This document shows positions 31,260 to 44,386 of a stretch of 64,000 nt of DNA, piece by piece. Each line of letters opens with the position of its first letter. Positions within the stretch are counted from its first letter, which is position 1. A program made the translations under genes and the position numbers. Below the pieces are notes generated by a model that was not told the DNA's origin, did no database searches, and saw only the letters and a program-made list of their open reading frames with translations. The DNA comes from Watersipora subatra (lineage: Eukaryota > Bryozoa > Gymnolaemata > Cheilostomatida > Watersiporidae), in assembly GCF_963576615.1 (NCBI RefSeq), contig NC_088708.1, forward strand, positions 60,809,196 to 60,873,195, written 5' to 3'.

Positions 31260-32060
31260 AAAAAAAAGGGTACCGCTAAAGACGAACTGTAAAGAGATTG
31301 GCTGGCAAGGCAGGTTGGTCAACGCGTCGACGAAAGACAATGATGTCAATTTGCTGTAGTTGGCGAGGTACATTTATAACAAAGTCATTTACGTTCTGAG
31401 GGAAATTGATGACATGACCTCTGAACCCAAATTGGCCACCACGCTGAAGATGGAATATTGACATTGTAGGATTAACCTTAGCAATGGGTAACTGTTCTAT
31501 AATTGTAAGAGAAGATAAAAATTCAACAAATGGACCTGGGTCCATATTGTTAGCTGCATTGAATTTATTAACAGTCTCACGTCTAACTTGTTGGCACATA
31601 TGACATAGTGGTATTTAAGCATTGTACGTAATGAAATGTTTCTCATTACATCTAGTACATGTGAGCTGTGAGATGTTGCTGTCAAGTCTGCATAGAAAGT
31701 TGTTACGAAGATTTTTTTAAATGGGGAACAATCTTAAGATTGAAAATGAGGAATGGGATAAAGGGAGGCAGCATTGGGAGGAGCGATATTGTTTTGTGAA
31801 GTATTTTCATGGTCAATGTTGTCCATAAAATCATGATCATTATTTGGAAAAAAAGGGGCTGCCAAGGCCATGCCATTTACATCTACTAAATAATTCTCTG
31901 AATCAGATGAGTTTTTGTTATTAATTTGAGTAGCATGTTGTTGAAAGTTAGCATTTGATGTAGATGGTTGCTGTGAGGACCTTCTATTTATCCTCCTATT
32001 GAGTTGTAATAATTGAGAGACACGTGGACAGCCCCTGCGTCAGCGATGGCCACGACACGG
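31260..32060 (-). pseudogene. Helitron replicase/helicase fragment (N-terminal region)
   Basis: The minus strand encodes NAANNMDPGPFVEFLSSLT, then QLPIAKVNPTMSIFHL, QRGGQFGFRGHVINFPQNV and IDIIVFRRR. This order is the conserved block just upstream of the Helitron-like N-terminal (Rep) domain in animal Helitrons. An Asn/Gln-rich upstream part runs to about 32060. No Rep HUH motif or helicase follows, so it is a truncated copy. Confidence 0.75.
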
Positions 32061-34780
32061 TGTTCTGGGAAGTTGTATGCCCATGGTAGTTGTCAAGTTG
32101 TTTTGAAAATAAATTCAAAAAGTCAATTATGCAAAACAAAAGGTTGTATAAAAATCACACCTAATCTTTTACTATCTCAAACCTATGTTTTACAACAATA
32201 AAATAAATATTAATTAAAGCTGTAGGCCTAACCTACTGTACTGTATGCAATTTAACAGCAGTAATGAAATATGTTTATTATGTCTCTGAAATGCAATATT
32301 AGAAGTAAAATGCAAGTTGTTGTGTAATATACAAAGTTTGAAAGTTGGTTGTGTTGAATGTAGAATGGTTTTGATAGCGGTCTGTAACAGAAAGCGAGCA
32401 TCAGCATTTACGCGTCGCGTCGGGAAGTTTTCTGCAAACTGGAGCAAAATAAAAAAATGTTCTCATCATAAAAGGGCATTGTAGTTCGGCCTTAGCTTTT
32501 ACATAAAATGTAAAGAGTTTTGGCTAACGTTCCAAATAATTTAATGAAACCTTCGGTAATTGGACAAAAAAAACGTAGGCTGATAAACTGTGTACCACAA
32601 TTTCGTACCTGTAAATCGGTCTACGCTTAAAACGGTCTACGCTTATTACAGAAACCTTTGGATAAATAAATTCGAATGATTATTCTTATAATTAAATCTT
32701 ATAATAATTTTGAAAAATTGGATACTTATTTTTATAATTAAATATTTTTACAAGATATTAAAAACGGAAAAATATTAGAAACCTTTGGCAACTGGACAAT
32801 GCCATAGACTGGTGAAATGTGCGCGTTTTTCTCATAAAATGCGTCTGACTTAACAGTTCTACTCTCTGTCGCACGGCCTTATTGTCGTTTTGTTGGCTGG
32901 TCTTAATTTTGATTTTAAAAGGCTTGTCATAGTTTTAGTGGCGATTCTAGGCCAAATTAATCTGTCTATAATATATGTATAATCCGATCAGATGGGTTGG
33001 TTTTAGGATACCGTCTACAAATTTTAAAGACTTGGTGACATATTTAAATAGGTTTATATGTGTTTTGTATTGTTATTATACTTAAACGACTCTATAGAAA
33101 AATGGTTAAATTTGTTGATGAGATTTCGGTACAAGGGTTTACAATGGCCATTCATGAATAATTTTCGTGAGCTGTGTGCAATATGCATTTATCATAAAGC
33201 TCCCAAACAATCGCTTCGCTCGTGTTTGGTCGTGTGATTAAACCTGTGCTGAACTGGTAGCTGACAACTTTTTTTGAGCTTTAGAAACCAAATTTAACAT
33301 CTAATCCAACACAATAATTATTAGATTAGTACACAAGTTGAAACTTCAGCACTTTTAGGAAAGAGTTCTAAAATATAAAGAGCATGTTGTAATAAGTGGA
33401 GCTGTTGGATGAATACTAAGTAACAAATCGCAAGAGAAGATTTTCTTTTTATAGCATCCTTAAGGTGATGGCTGGTTTATCGTGTTCTTTCTTTCACCAA
33501 TTAAAGCAAATTACATCTAAATAGGGAGAACTCACTTTGAATAGAACACGACCTCCATCACTGCTTATGTTTACACAGCTTCGTTCCATATTATTCATTT
33601 ATTTTTTATTATATGACTATAGCTATTGTTAGACAAAAGACTAAATAATTTCACTAAATAACAGAAAAGTTGACATAACTTCCTCTTGCCATGAACAAAA
33701 ATATATTTTAAACCATGTTTTTGTGTTCTAAATTGTGATTGTTAGCTTCAAACATTATTGCATAGTTCTATCTGATTATGCTTACATAAAATGTCTCTCG
33801 TTTAGGGACAAGTGGTCAAAAAATAGTTTTTCCGACTATGTTACTAAAATAAATTATCTATTAAATGGCATTCACATGCAGCTTCCTGTAGCTTTTAGCT
33901 TATTAAAATGCTCTAGTTAAAAAAAAGCCTTTGCTTTACAGCTGTTTAAAACTGAGATTGTTCTCCATTGTTTAAAATAAAATTGTATTAGTTTTTTTAA
34001 TTTACAAAGATTGGGGGCGATTTTTTGCATATTGCTCAAGAATTTCAATAGAGACACATGCTACAGTTAAATATATTTCAAAGTGACACTACACTGAACC
34101 TTGTCTGCGACTAGCTGAAACTACACTTGCTGACTGAGTGTTGTGTTTTTTTCTGATTAGGAATCAAGCTAAAATAATTTGAGAACTGAACAAGGTCTTT
34201 GTGACTTTTGATTGCTTTAATGAACATTCTGCATAAAAAAAGTTAATAAGTATATTGTTAATTGATAAAAATAATTGGGTGTGCATAGACAGAGAATAAA
34301 AATCTGTAAATGAAGGGCAGTTATTCAGTTAATATTTTGTTTTAGCTTTTAAAATTGGTGAAAGTGAGAAATTGGTTTATACATAACCATGACCAAAGGT
34401 ACTAACCTTACCTTTGCTGCGCAGCCATTTCAAAAGACTTTACATACTGCATAATCTATTTAAGCCAGCATTTTGTGCACCATTAGACAGCTAGGAATAA
34501 AATATTTCTAATTAGACTAAACTTCTAACAATTAAACCATATTCAGTGAGTAACTAGCTTTCGAAAATGACTCTAAAAGCTCACACCAATATTATCTCTG
34601 TTGCTGATGTTTGGTTCCTACACTCCAACATAATGACACTAAATGATCTAGCTAGGCAAACACTCCTTCTTATTTAATACAGGGAAGACATAGCGTAGCC
34701 AGTGATGGGAGTGTCTCCTAATCAAAAAACTTTGAGTGGCCTAAAATCAGTGAGCATTTAAGGTGTTCCCGCACTAAATC
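32061..34780. other. No recognised feature
   Basis: About 2.7 kb of AT-rich sequence. Only a short direct repeat was noted (CGGTCTACGCTTA twice, 3 nt apart, about 32618-32646). No exons or transposon ends were identified. Confidence 0.45.
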
Positions 34781-34793
34781 TTTACTGCAAAAA

Positions 34794-35640
34794 TGGCTAA
34801 ACAGCTTAAAGGTGAAAGAGCTGTGATCGCGTATCTTCCGAAAAAAAGTACGCTACAAATCTATAGGTAAACAGAAAAAACATATTTCAAATTTTAGGTG
34901 TATCATAAAAAAGTGCAAAGAGGAAAGGATGCTATCCGCAGCCAATCATGGAGTCCCAAAGCTACCTAATTTTGAGGTGAATAAATTCTGGTCAACTGGT
35001 GTCATCCAGAGTAGTTTAAAAGCATTTGTAGAAAAACTTAAAGAATCAATTAGAACACATGTTGCATCACGAAAAGTAAAGAGGGTTTTGCAAACGCTTG
35101 GTTGAAAGGGAAGGACACCTAGGAGAAAACCCAAGCTTTCTAGTGTTCATAAAAAATGTTATTTGCATGTGCAAAAGAACATAAAAATTGGAATCTAGAG
35201 CGAAAGAGCAAAGATATATTCCGTAATGAACTCAACTAGAATATGAAAAATATTGCGGGAATGTGTCAGTTTGCGAATAGATATGCTGGAGAAGAGCCTT
35301 TCAACCACACTTTGTGCTGTCAACTACTAAACACTCTAATGACCTAGGGGCGTTTTCTTACCAGTGGTGCAAGCGTCATGTGTGTTTGGAAAGACAAGCG
35401 TTGAGAAGTAAATTATAGGTACATAAGACATGCTGCTGCTTGCTAAAAATGTTTTTGCTGGAGAGTAATTTATTTTTTAGCCAATGATGCACAGTGTCAC
35501 AAAGCCAAACGGTTAAAGCGGTAGACCAAATCAAACCGAGAGACAATGTTGATTTGTTTTGCACAGTCACCAGATCTTAATCTCATAAAATTATAGCAAC
35601 AGGTTGGGCTTTAGTGGCCAGAAGCCAACTAATAGCTAGT
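34794..35640 (+). pseudogene. Tc1/mariner transposase relic
   Basis: Plus-strand relic with many stops. An N-terminal basic segment (MAKQLKGERAVIAYLPKKS) is followed by a basic DNA-binding-like region, and later by FANRYAGEEPFNHTLC, NDAQCHKAKRLK and FAQSPDLNLIK. The last two correspond to the D-x-A-PCHxAKxVK and WPAQSPDLNPIE catalytic blocks of Tc1-type transposases. Terminal repeats were not located. Confidence 0.7.
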
Positions 35641-35901
35641 ATCACTATAATAAAAAACTTGCAAAAGCATGGCACAGGCCAATCACTCTTGAGAAACTAG
35701 AAACATTGGTCAACAGTAGGCCTAAAATATGCAAGTCGGTAATAGCTAAAAGATGATAGCCAATAACATATTAGCAACGAAACCATTTTCGTTTGCCCTT
35801 TAGCGCCACCAGCTCAATTCAAAAAGTTAGTTCTAATATTTTAGAAAATTGAGAAGGTTTGAACTAATTTGCAAATGCCTTGTCGCAAGTAAAAATCTAT
35901 A

Positions 35902-36818
35902 CAGTGCATTCTCAGGATACGATTACCCTTATATATGATTATTTTACCTTATGAAATAGAACCTGATGATTTTTTCACCACTTTTTCAAACTCTTTGAAT
36001 CTTATTTTACTATACGAATTCAACAAGATTTTTCCATGAGTTCAAATTTGGCAGTATGTGAGTTTATTACTTATGTCAAAATAACAAGGACATCGAAATG
36101 CTGTTTACCGGAAATATTTTTACAACATCTAAAAGAAACAGGATGACCAATTTCAGTCAGTTCAGCAATTCTCATGTATAAAAAAGTAATATCTTTCCTT
36201 GAAAATTAGAAGTGAAGTTGGAGTTGCAATTTCTTGATACCGAAGGTCAGACAACTTCCCTTAACCTCCTAACAAAACTCCACCTCATTACGAAAACAGA
36301 AACGATTGGGGTTTTTTGCCGAATTAGTGTGACAAATGTTTTAAGCAGGTCTGCAAAATGTGATAGTGAAAGCAAAGACAAAAGCGGATAAGTGATAAAA
36401 TATTAGGGATAAAAAGTTAAAATTCAGTAAAATAGGTAAAATACATACCAAAACTTAGTTTTAAGTGTGTGTGTTTAGTAAGCTCAACTTATTTGAGGTG
36501 AATTTAAAGTTTATTTGATATGTATGTCTGTCTCAAATGTAAGAACCCCTCCCCACGATACGTACTGTATATGGTACATTATAGGGTTACATTTTGTTGC
36601 AAGTCATAACCACTAAATGCACTAACTATGATAAACATACTATATTTTTACTAATTTGTAATATGTACAGCACTTTTATATATAAAAATTTCAAAAAAAT
36701 TGTTTACCGGATGTTTGCATTATATTATTACTATGGGTTCTATACCCCTACATACAATTTTTTCACCATTTGATGCCAACCCTGGAATGAATCGAAATCG
36801 TATCCTGAGGGTGCACTG
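35902..36818. mobile_element. mariner-type MITE, 917 bp, TA target duplication
   Basis: Inverted ends CAGTGCATTCTCAGGATACG (left) and, on the other strand, CAGTGCACCCTCAGGATACG (right), flanked by TA on each side. No transposase inside; the internal sequence is AT-rich. The TA duplication and terminal structure fit a Tc1/mariner superfamily non-autonomous element. Confidence 0.8.
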
Positions 36819-37497
36819 TATATATACTCAGTGTTTGTCTGTCTGTCATTCCTGTGTCCAACTAAAATGATAAAGTTATAAAAATGAAAAATCGGTTTCA
36901 CACTAGATTTGAGTTCTAAACCTACATGTCAGCAAACAGGCAGGTCTATCTACTAATCCAAGTGGCTACATTTTTACATGCATATAATGGAATAATTGTA
37001 ATTATGCTTATTACAACTGCCAATATCTAATGCCGATTGATTAAAACAGCTAGCTTCACCTTTTAGCTAACATGCTTGAAGATCATTGTTAGGCTAAAAA
37101 ACCTGATCTCTCAGCAATATCTTTCCAAATGCTGGCCTAAGTTATGGCAACAGTTTTTATTGTAGTAAAAATTTAGACTTGCTCAAGTCACTTAAATTCA
37201 TTGAGTAAAGAAACTTAGCTAATTAAAAATAAATTTTTATTCAAATTTTTTTTATTATTTGTGAAACACCAGGCATATATCTATCTAGTCACTGATAATT
37301 TTCAATAATTAGACTTAAACAGGTTTACATGCCTCCAGAGACCGCCGTAATAATTTTTATTTTAGATAAATGTTTTGAAAAGATAAAATTTTTCCTGAGG
37401 AATAATTTTGCGTGTATATTGTTTGGTTTGGGTAGCACAGAGCGGCATTAAAAGCGAAAAAAGTTATTTGATATCACTTGCCAGGGCGTTAATACTT
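36819..37497. other. No recognised feature
   Basis: AT-rich spacer between the MITE and the Gypsy relic. Confidence 0.5.
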
Positions 37498-39262
37498 TTA
37501 GGCACAACTGCGTGTAATCCAAATTTTTTTTATCATTACCAATGAACTTAATGACCAATCGCTGTTGGCACATACTATGAGCATCTCTGCACAGCAATGG
37601 ACTACCATGGCAAGTAAATTATTGACCAAATTTGCTATCCTATGGGAAACACTCTCATTTACTTTTTTGTCTGACACAAACGAGGACAAAAGCAATACAA
37701 CAGACTCTACTATATATTCCATAAAGTTGAAAGTTGCAGGTGTGTCCCAAAGTCTGAAGCAATAATGATGATGTTGTTGAGACATGACAACAACGTTCTC
37801 CAATAAGGCTCATGCAGGAAGCAATCCATGAGTCTTTAGAAAATGGTTGGATCCAAGGTCAGGTCGGAGGGCAATACCTTCTTCTTCTACAGTCTGGACT
37901 GAGTGGAGAAGGCCAACTTCTCTTGGACATCGATGCCAAGAGTACCTGCCAATACCTACTGAACAAATCAAGCATACTGAAGTATTGACTGTCAGATAGG
38001 GCGTCCAGGCTGTCGTCGATCTGAAAAAATGAGGTATACATCCTGTTTGATAACGGCGTTTTGACACTAATAGTCAACACAGAAACACCACTTTTTGTCC
38101 TTTTTCACCAGTACTACGGACAAGCTGCAAGCCCTTGAGCCAGTTGGAAGAGGCTTTTTTGAAAAAGTTTGGTACTTGTCTCTCTGCCTCAGACTCCGCT
38201 TCCTTTTTTGGCCATAGCCTGTAAGGAGGTGGGCAAATTGGCCATGTCTTATCCTTGAGTGGAATAGAATGCGTGACTTCAAAAGTATTTTTTACAACCT
38301 CATCGCGTGTTCTAAACATAGGCTAGTAGTGCAGCCAACCTTGTTGCCTGTCCTGGTTTCAGGCAGTAAAATTGGGCGACTTGAAGCAGGTCCTACAAGT
38401 GAGCCAGTACGCCATTGATGAGTGTTTGGCTAGGCAGCCATAGCAAAAAAGTATCCTCGTTGATTTGCAGAGTTTTCATTTTCCTGTATATGCCAAGGAT
38501 AGCATTTGACTTGAGTCAATCGTAAAATCCTTTGATTAGTCCTATTGAACAATAGTTTCTAGCGGTGATGCTTCAATGCAACGTCATCTCCGTTTAGGGC
38601 CGCACCACTAGATTCCTTAGCACTTGTAATTTGCTTTGCAGCAACCATCCAAGCCTGTTTGTACAGACCAGTAGCTTGCTATCCGCATGGACAGCAGCTT
38701 GCTCAAGTCTTAACAAACATTGGCGCACCGCAAAAAATGGCAGGCCTACTATGGTGTCTTTGCTTAGGTGTCTAACTACAAAGACCTCTTTAATCTTCAC
38801 ATTTCTTAACTGGATAGGTCGTATAATGATCTCATAGAATGTCAGTCTTGTTTCATCTGCTAATATTCCATGGCTGTCACATTCCTTAAGCTGGTCCCAT
38901 ACAGTTTTGGGCAATCGGTTGAGCTGGGTGTAAGCTGGGCTAATGCTAGGTCAAGTCATAGCTAACTTTGCCCAAATATTGATAATAGCATCATGCTTCC
39001 ACAGAGGCATTCTGTGCACAAAAATCTCTTCGTTTAGTTATCGGAGAGTGAAACCAGCAATCAACTGCTTTGGAGTTTTGAATGAACTTGTCTGTTTTTA
39101 GGGATTGGAGGTCTTAGTACAGCTAGTAAGTGGCACTACTGCTGTGGCCTTCCATCATTTCCTGGAATCGGTTTTTTGTTGCTAAGGCATACTTTGCAGA
39201 TGTGCCTCTGTCCACCACACCCCAGCAAAGTGTGGCCTGAAAGTGCATCCTTTCCTTTAAGG
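37498..39262 (-). pseudogene. Gypsy-type LTR retrotransposon relic: protease and reverse transcriptase part
   Basis: Decayed pol on the minus strand. From high to low coordinates: a CCHC-like remnant near 39230 (CWGVVDRGTSAKYAL), a protease-like stretch (38914-38594, ending in the IVGLPFF strand), the RT entry region (38319-38067: PPYRLWPKKEAESEAERQV), the palm segment (38080-37859: QIDDSLDALSDSQYFSMLDL), and a degenerate RLWDTPATFNFME near 37740. The YxDD box, RNase H and integrase are gone. Multiple stops and frameshifts; inactive. It continues on the far side of the hAT insertion (41856-42790). Confidence 0.75.
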
Positions 39263-41847
39263 CAGGGGTTTCCAACCTGGGGTACAAGTACCCCTGGGGG
39301 TACATTTTAGAATTCTAGGGGGTACAATACAAGCTATAAGCTTAATAAAGTTTTGGTTGGTTTGGCTTTAATTATTAATAACTTTGCTGAAACCACTGTT
39401 ATAGAGCTATTATTGGTATGATTTTAAAGCCAATTAGTTTTTCCATTCAGACAAACTTAGGCATGAATGGTACAATGCTTATTATGATTGTAAGTAGACA
39501 AAGCCGGCTCTGTGGGTAGAGCTCTGTGTCATGACATAACGTCCAGCTGATAGAGCTCTGTGTCTTGACATAACGTCCAGCTGCGTATCAAATTGCACCC
39601 CACAAGTGGTAGGTTGGCAGTTTACTCTTAAAGCTCCTAGTGATAGATGAGTTTACTAACAGCTCTGGCCTTTTACTAGTGGTAATGTTGCTCCATTCTA
39701 TTGAACCCAACTCACAATATTTACCAGCAGTTTTTGTTTTTGTATTAAAATTGAAGATTGGTAAATAAATTTTTAGATTCATTTTCAATTTTTAGATTTG
39801 ACTATACAACACAATGCCAGCAAAGAAACGCTTGTATCACACCAAGTACATTAAATATGGTTTCACAGTGATTAAAAGACAAGAGAAGCAATTGCCACAG
39901 TGTGTTTTGTGTCTGAAGGTTCTTTCTGAATCTAGTATGAAGCCAAGCTTTCTTAAACGCCATCTAGAAACAAGACACGCTGACAAGGCCAAAAAGGATA
40001 TTGCATATTTTCAGAGACATGGACAAAGCACTAAAAAGGCCCGCTTGGATGGTCATTCCACTCTGCTCAGGAACAAAAGACAGCGGTACATGCTTTCTAT
40101 CTAGTGGCGCTCAGGGTAGCAAAAGAAAAGAAGCCACATACAATTAGAGAGAGATTAATATTACCCCGTTGTAACGATATAGTACGTTGTATTATTGGAG
40201 ATAGCGCTGAAGCCAAACGAAACACATTGTCAGTATCAAACAACACTGTTCACAGGAGAATCAGCAAAAAATACGGTTCTAGCGCAGATAAAGGCTACGC
40301 CATATGGCCAGTTTGCCATTCAGCTTGATGAATCTACTGATGTGTCAAGCTGCTCACAGCTCTTGGTATTTGCAAGATATGTTCATGATAAGAACTTTAA
40401 AGATGAGTTCCTATTCAATCACTCGCTACAGCAGAGAACAAGAGGAGAGGATGTCTTCGAAGCTGTGTCCTTTTTTCTTCAGCATGCATGGCTTTCCTGA
40501 GAAAATGTATGTGCTTGTACCCCAAATGAAACACCAGCAATGATGGGTTGCAGGTCAGGGTTCCGTGCAAAAGTATTGCAAGCCAATGGCTCAACAAAAC
40601 ACCTCTATTGTATGATCCACAGGTATGCATTGGCAGCAAAGACTCTTCCATCAAATTTGAATTCTGTGCTCTCAGATGTAGTTTCTATGGTAAATTATAT
40701 AAAAGCATCAGCCCTAAACACAAGGTTGTTTCATCAATTATTTCAAGATTGCGATGCAGATCATGAAAACCTCCTTTACTACACAGAAATGAGATGGCTT
40801 TCTAAAGGCAATGTCTTGAATCGATTTGTGGGACTGATTGATGAGGTTGAAGTTTTCTTTGCTACACAGACTTCTGAAAAAGCTGCAAGATTCAGTAAGA
40901 AGTTAAGGACTTCAGAATAGAAATGGAAGCTGCATATCTGAGAGATATCTTCTTAAGATTAAACACGGTCAACACATAACTTCAAGGAAACTCTACCACT
41001 GTAATCAATTTTACAGACAAGCTTAGAGCATTTATCATGAAGCTAGAGATGTGGAGAGAGAAAGTCAATGATGGCTCATTTAATATGTTTGAGAGCTTGT
41101 CAAAAGTGTTGCCTTCCCCAGATTCAATTTCATTCATGAAAAATCTGGTTGCTGACCACCTCTCTCGGCTGGCTTGTGAGTTTCAACAATATTTTCCTAA
41201 CTTGAATGACACAGATTTGAAGTTGGTTAGAAACCCATTTAAGTTAACTTTAGCTGGTATTGATAGTGCCATGCAAGAAGAGTTGATTGATCTTCTCAAT
41301 AACTCTGGTGCTCGTGATAGATTTGAAAATTGCGTTTTTAGCAAGTTCTGGTGCTCATCGATAACATCCTACCCAAAGCTTTCACAGGTAGCTTTAAAAG
41401 CGTTGCTCATATTTCCTAGTAGTTATAAGTGTGAGCAAGAGTTTTCCTCACTTTTGTACATGAAAAGCAAATATCGCTCACGACTAAACGTTGGTGATGA
41501 CCTCAGAGTTTCATTACCTGTTACGGAACCAAACATCAAACAGCTCACTGATGCAAAGCAGACACAGCCTTTCCATTAGACTGACCAAAATAAAGTGGGA
41601 ATGTAACAAAACACAGCGATGTATAAAAGTTGTACTGCATACTTATCATTATTTTAATAAATAGCAATTTCATACCATACCACATTTCTTTACCTGTTTA
41701 AGTGACACATTTTAATAATGCGCACATTTCATATTAATTAAGTTAAACCGATAATACCCTTGATTGAACTGTGTTTTCCAAAGGGGTATCTTTCTTGCCA
41801 TATGAATCCCAAGGGGTACCTAAGCCAAAAAAGGTTGGGAACCCCTG
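39263..41847 (+). mobile_element. hAT DNA transposon nested in the Gypsy relic
   Basis: 2585 bp with inverted ends CAGGGGTTTCCAACCTGGGG (left) and CAGGGGTTCCCAACCTTTTT (right, other strand), and a perfect 8-bp target duplication CTTTAAGG (39255-39262 and 41848-41855). The duplication proves insertion into the older Gypsy relic. It carries a BED-finger transposase on the + strand. Confidence 0.92.
39814..41579 (+). pseudogene. hAT transposase, BED-finger (ZBED5-like), frameshifted
   Basis: ATG at 39814. An N-terminal BED finger (CVLCLKVLSESSMKPSFLKR followed by HLETRH) is followed by LRVAKEKKPHTI, FAIQLDESTDVSSCSQLLVF with the catalytic Asp, CMIHRYALAAKTLP, YYTEMRWLSKGN, and the C-terminal hAT dimerisation region ending KSKYRSRLNV. 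Frames change near 40100, 40275 and 40930, and there are stops at 40500 and 40920, so it is a recent pseudogene. Related domesticated genes are known in vertebrates; this copy has transposon ends and is not domesticated. Confidence 0.88.
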
Positions 41848-41855
41848 CTTTAAGG

Positions 41856-42790
41856 AGTAGGCTTGCTTCTGGAACTGCTTTACCTTTCAAGTGAGTTCCT
41901 GGACTAGCCGGGTGAGTTGACCAATGACCTGAGTGTCTGCAGACTTACCTAGCTAAAAAGCCTTTTTTCAGAGCGAATGAAAGTGTTGGCAGACTTGTGC
42001 CCTCTTCCTTGTATCTGAGGGTAATCATTGCCAGTTTGCACTCCATCTACCAGCATAGGTATGGACACCGCTAAGAGCTGTCACTACAGAGAAGATTTGT
42101 TGAGTGAGTTGAAAAATGCTGTCATAGCCATGCTGTCTCAATGTTGATTGAGCAGGTCATCGTAAGCAATGCAAATCAACCTCTCCACCTCCATGATGTG
42201 TTCTTGAAGAGTTGTTTGCTAACTCTGTCAGAGAGCATCGAGTAGATTCTAGACCTGTTTGGTGAATAGTCCAAACTGGACCCTGAGAGCACCAAAGATT
42301 GCATCAGGGTTCCTGGCCTTACGCAGTTTTTGGCCTGATCTTTTGATGCTTCCCTTAGATGCAGCCGGGTTGCCCCTTCTATCTAGCGGTTAGTGTCAGC
42401 TACCTCTTGACAAATGAGTAATGAAGTACTCTCCATATCCAGTCCCAGAGTACTGGCAAGTTTTGAACTCATGCCAGCTCCTGAAGTATTGTCATCAATA
42501 ACACTCGTTCTAGGGCTCAACCAATTAGTCTGCGCTAGGGTCAAAGCTTAGTCTTGCCTGTTGGCCATTTCATTTGCGAGTAGATTCGGGGTGAACTTAT
42601 GCCATTTTTAAGGCGGGTCGCTTCTGTGCCTCGCTGTTTGTTGGCTACCACTTTAAGAAAGCCTGTAGTTCTGCCATCATGCCAGATGTGTTTGTCGGGG
42701 GCGGTCATTTTAAGGCAGTCTCCTATAGCAGCTTTGGTTTCGTGCTGCTGTTTTTTTTAGGCAGGACGTACTCTGAGTTTCCTGGGTTTT
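41856..42790 (-). pseudogene. Gypsy relic, gag portion
   Basis: Right-hand part of the minus-strand Gypsy relic displaced by the hAT insertion. The GC content is higher than the flanks, but reading frames are short and broken; assignment as gag comes from position upstream of the zinc-knuckle/protease remnants. No LTRs were found. Confidence 0.5.
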
Positions 42791-43739
42791 TTCACTTCCA
42801 CTTTTTAGGTAGGAAAAAACACTTCTAGTTTGAGTCCTGATGTAAAACCTGGAGATAAATTAATCCTACTGTTGCAACAAATGTAAAGGATTTGTGTTGC
42901 TACTTTTATAAGATCTACATGAATGGATAACTCATGGTGCTTTGAGTTTAATATATGTATATATATATTTACTGAGCTTATGACTACAGAATGAAGCATT
43001 CGACAGTTAATGAGCAAGCGCAAATGAGCCCTGATATTTCTTGAATTCCTTGAGCCTGTTATACAAATATTTGCTAGGAGGCTCCATCTCTTTATGTATA
43101 ACCCTAGCTAAGAGTTGTGCTCAGCTGGCCCAAACCAGACTGTCCTGAGCAATGGCGAGTTGAGCTGAGTTGAGTCAAGATATAGCGTCCTTTACAATAG
43201 AGCCACTGTGGGAAGACCTACAACACTATTCACAAACTGCTGCCTCCTCCTGTTTTCATAAAAACAAATACACCAACTGCTACTCTTTCAGAATGAGGTT
43301 CTTTTTTAGAGAGGTTAAAGGAACTACTCTTACTCTATTTGTTTCTAACGAGTTGTTATTAACTAAATAAAAACATAATACAGATGATGCCGCAGCTTGC
43401 TAACTATTACCATAGCTATGCTTTTATCGTACGTTAGAAAACAAATATTTCTGTTGGTTGACCTGCTTGCCATATGAATTTGTTCTTGGCAAGAAAAAAC
43501 TGTGGGTGATTTTTGAAATGGTTTAGTTTGGTCTTGGAGGCATTTTTTATTTTTAGTTTGAATACTACATCTATTAAGTTGAGGGCAAACTGTTCCTGTT
43601 TTCCATTCTTAATCAGAAGGTTGCCAGAGCAAGTTTTTACATGCTGAAGTTATGCATAGTCTAATTCTGATCTTGAAGTCTTCAAAACTTGTTTGAATCT
43701 TGACATGCAAATATATAATTTAATAATTAACATACACAA
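42791..43739. other. No recognised feature
   Basis: Spacer between the Gypsy relic and arm 2 of the inverted duplication. A short TA stretch lies at 42950-42968; GCTAGGAGGCTCC at 43074 resembles the GGAGGC words near 48350-48610. Confidence 0.45.
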
Positions 43740-43756
43740 AAACTCAGAAAATTAAA

Positions 43757-44005
43757 CTGCACAGGCACTTTAAAAGGTAACCTATGCAGAGAACTTAAAA
43801 ATTAACATAGACATATACTTTAGAAGTTAAAATAAACAGACCCCTTTAGAAGTTAACCTGCACAGACAATTTAAAAGTTAACCTGCACAGAAACTTTAAA
43901 AATTAACCTGCGTAGGCAATTTAGAAGTTAACCTGCACAGGCATTTTTAGAAGTTAACCCACATGAACACTTTAGAAGTTAATCTGCATAGACATTTTGG
44001 AAGCA
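43757..44005. repeat. 25-bp minisatellite, about 10 copies
   Basis: The unit contains TTTAGAAGTTAACCTGCACA plus about 5 variable bases. The matching place in arm 1 (26405-26475 and 26520-26540) has only about three units, so the array changed in length after the duplication. Confidence 0.85.
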
Positions 44006-44386
44006 AATCTTTAGTTTATTAGTCATAAATTGAATTTGGATAAATCATGATGTGCTTACTAAATGTATATTTTGACATTTAACAATTAAACTCTGAATTT
44101 TTCCATCTTTTGAAATTGTATTACTCACCATTCACAAAACTTGAGTTTATGTGAGTAAGTGATAAAACTTTTTAATATAAATGTTTATAGAGAAAGTTAG
44201 ATTGTCTTGTGAGTATTAGCACTTCAGTTACTGCATTGGTGTAGCTATTAATAAGGTTTCGATAAAGCTGGTGTTGTCTTTGTAAGTATTCGTTGTTTGA
44301 TTAAATTAAATTACAGTCACCCTCAGAACTCATGCAGGTATAGAAATTGATGAAGTAAACACTCTTTGAAGTAAATGTTGAAGTGT

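Noticed and set aside
34946..35134. Minus-strand ORF of 62 codons
   Set aside because: Antisense to the Tc1/mariner transposase relic on the plus strand.
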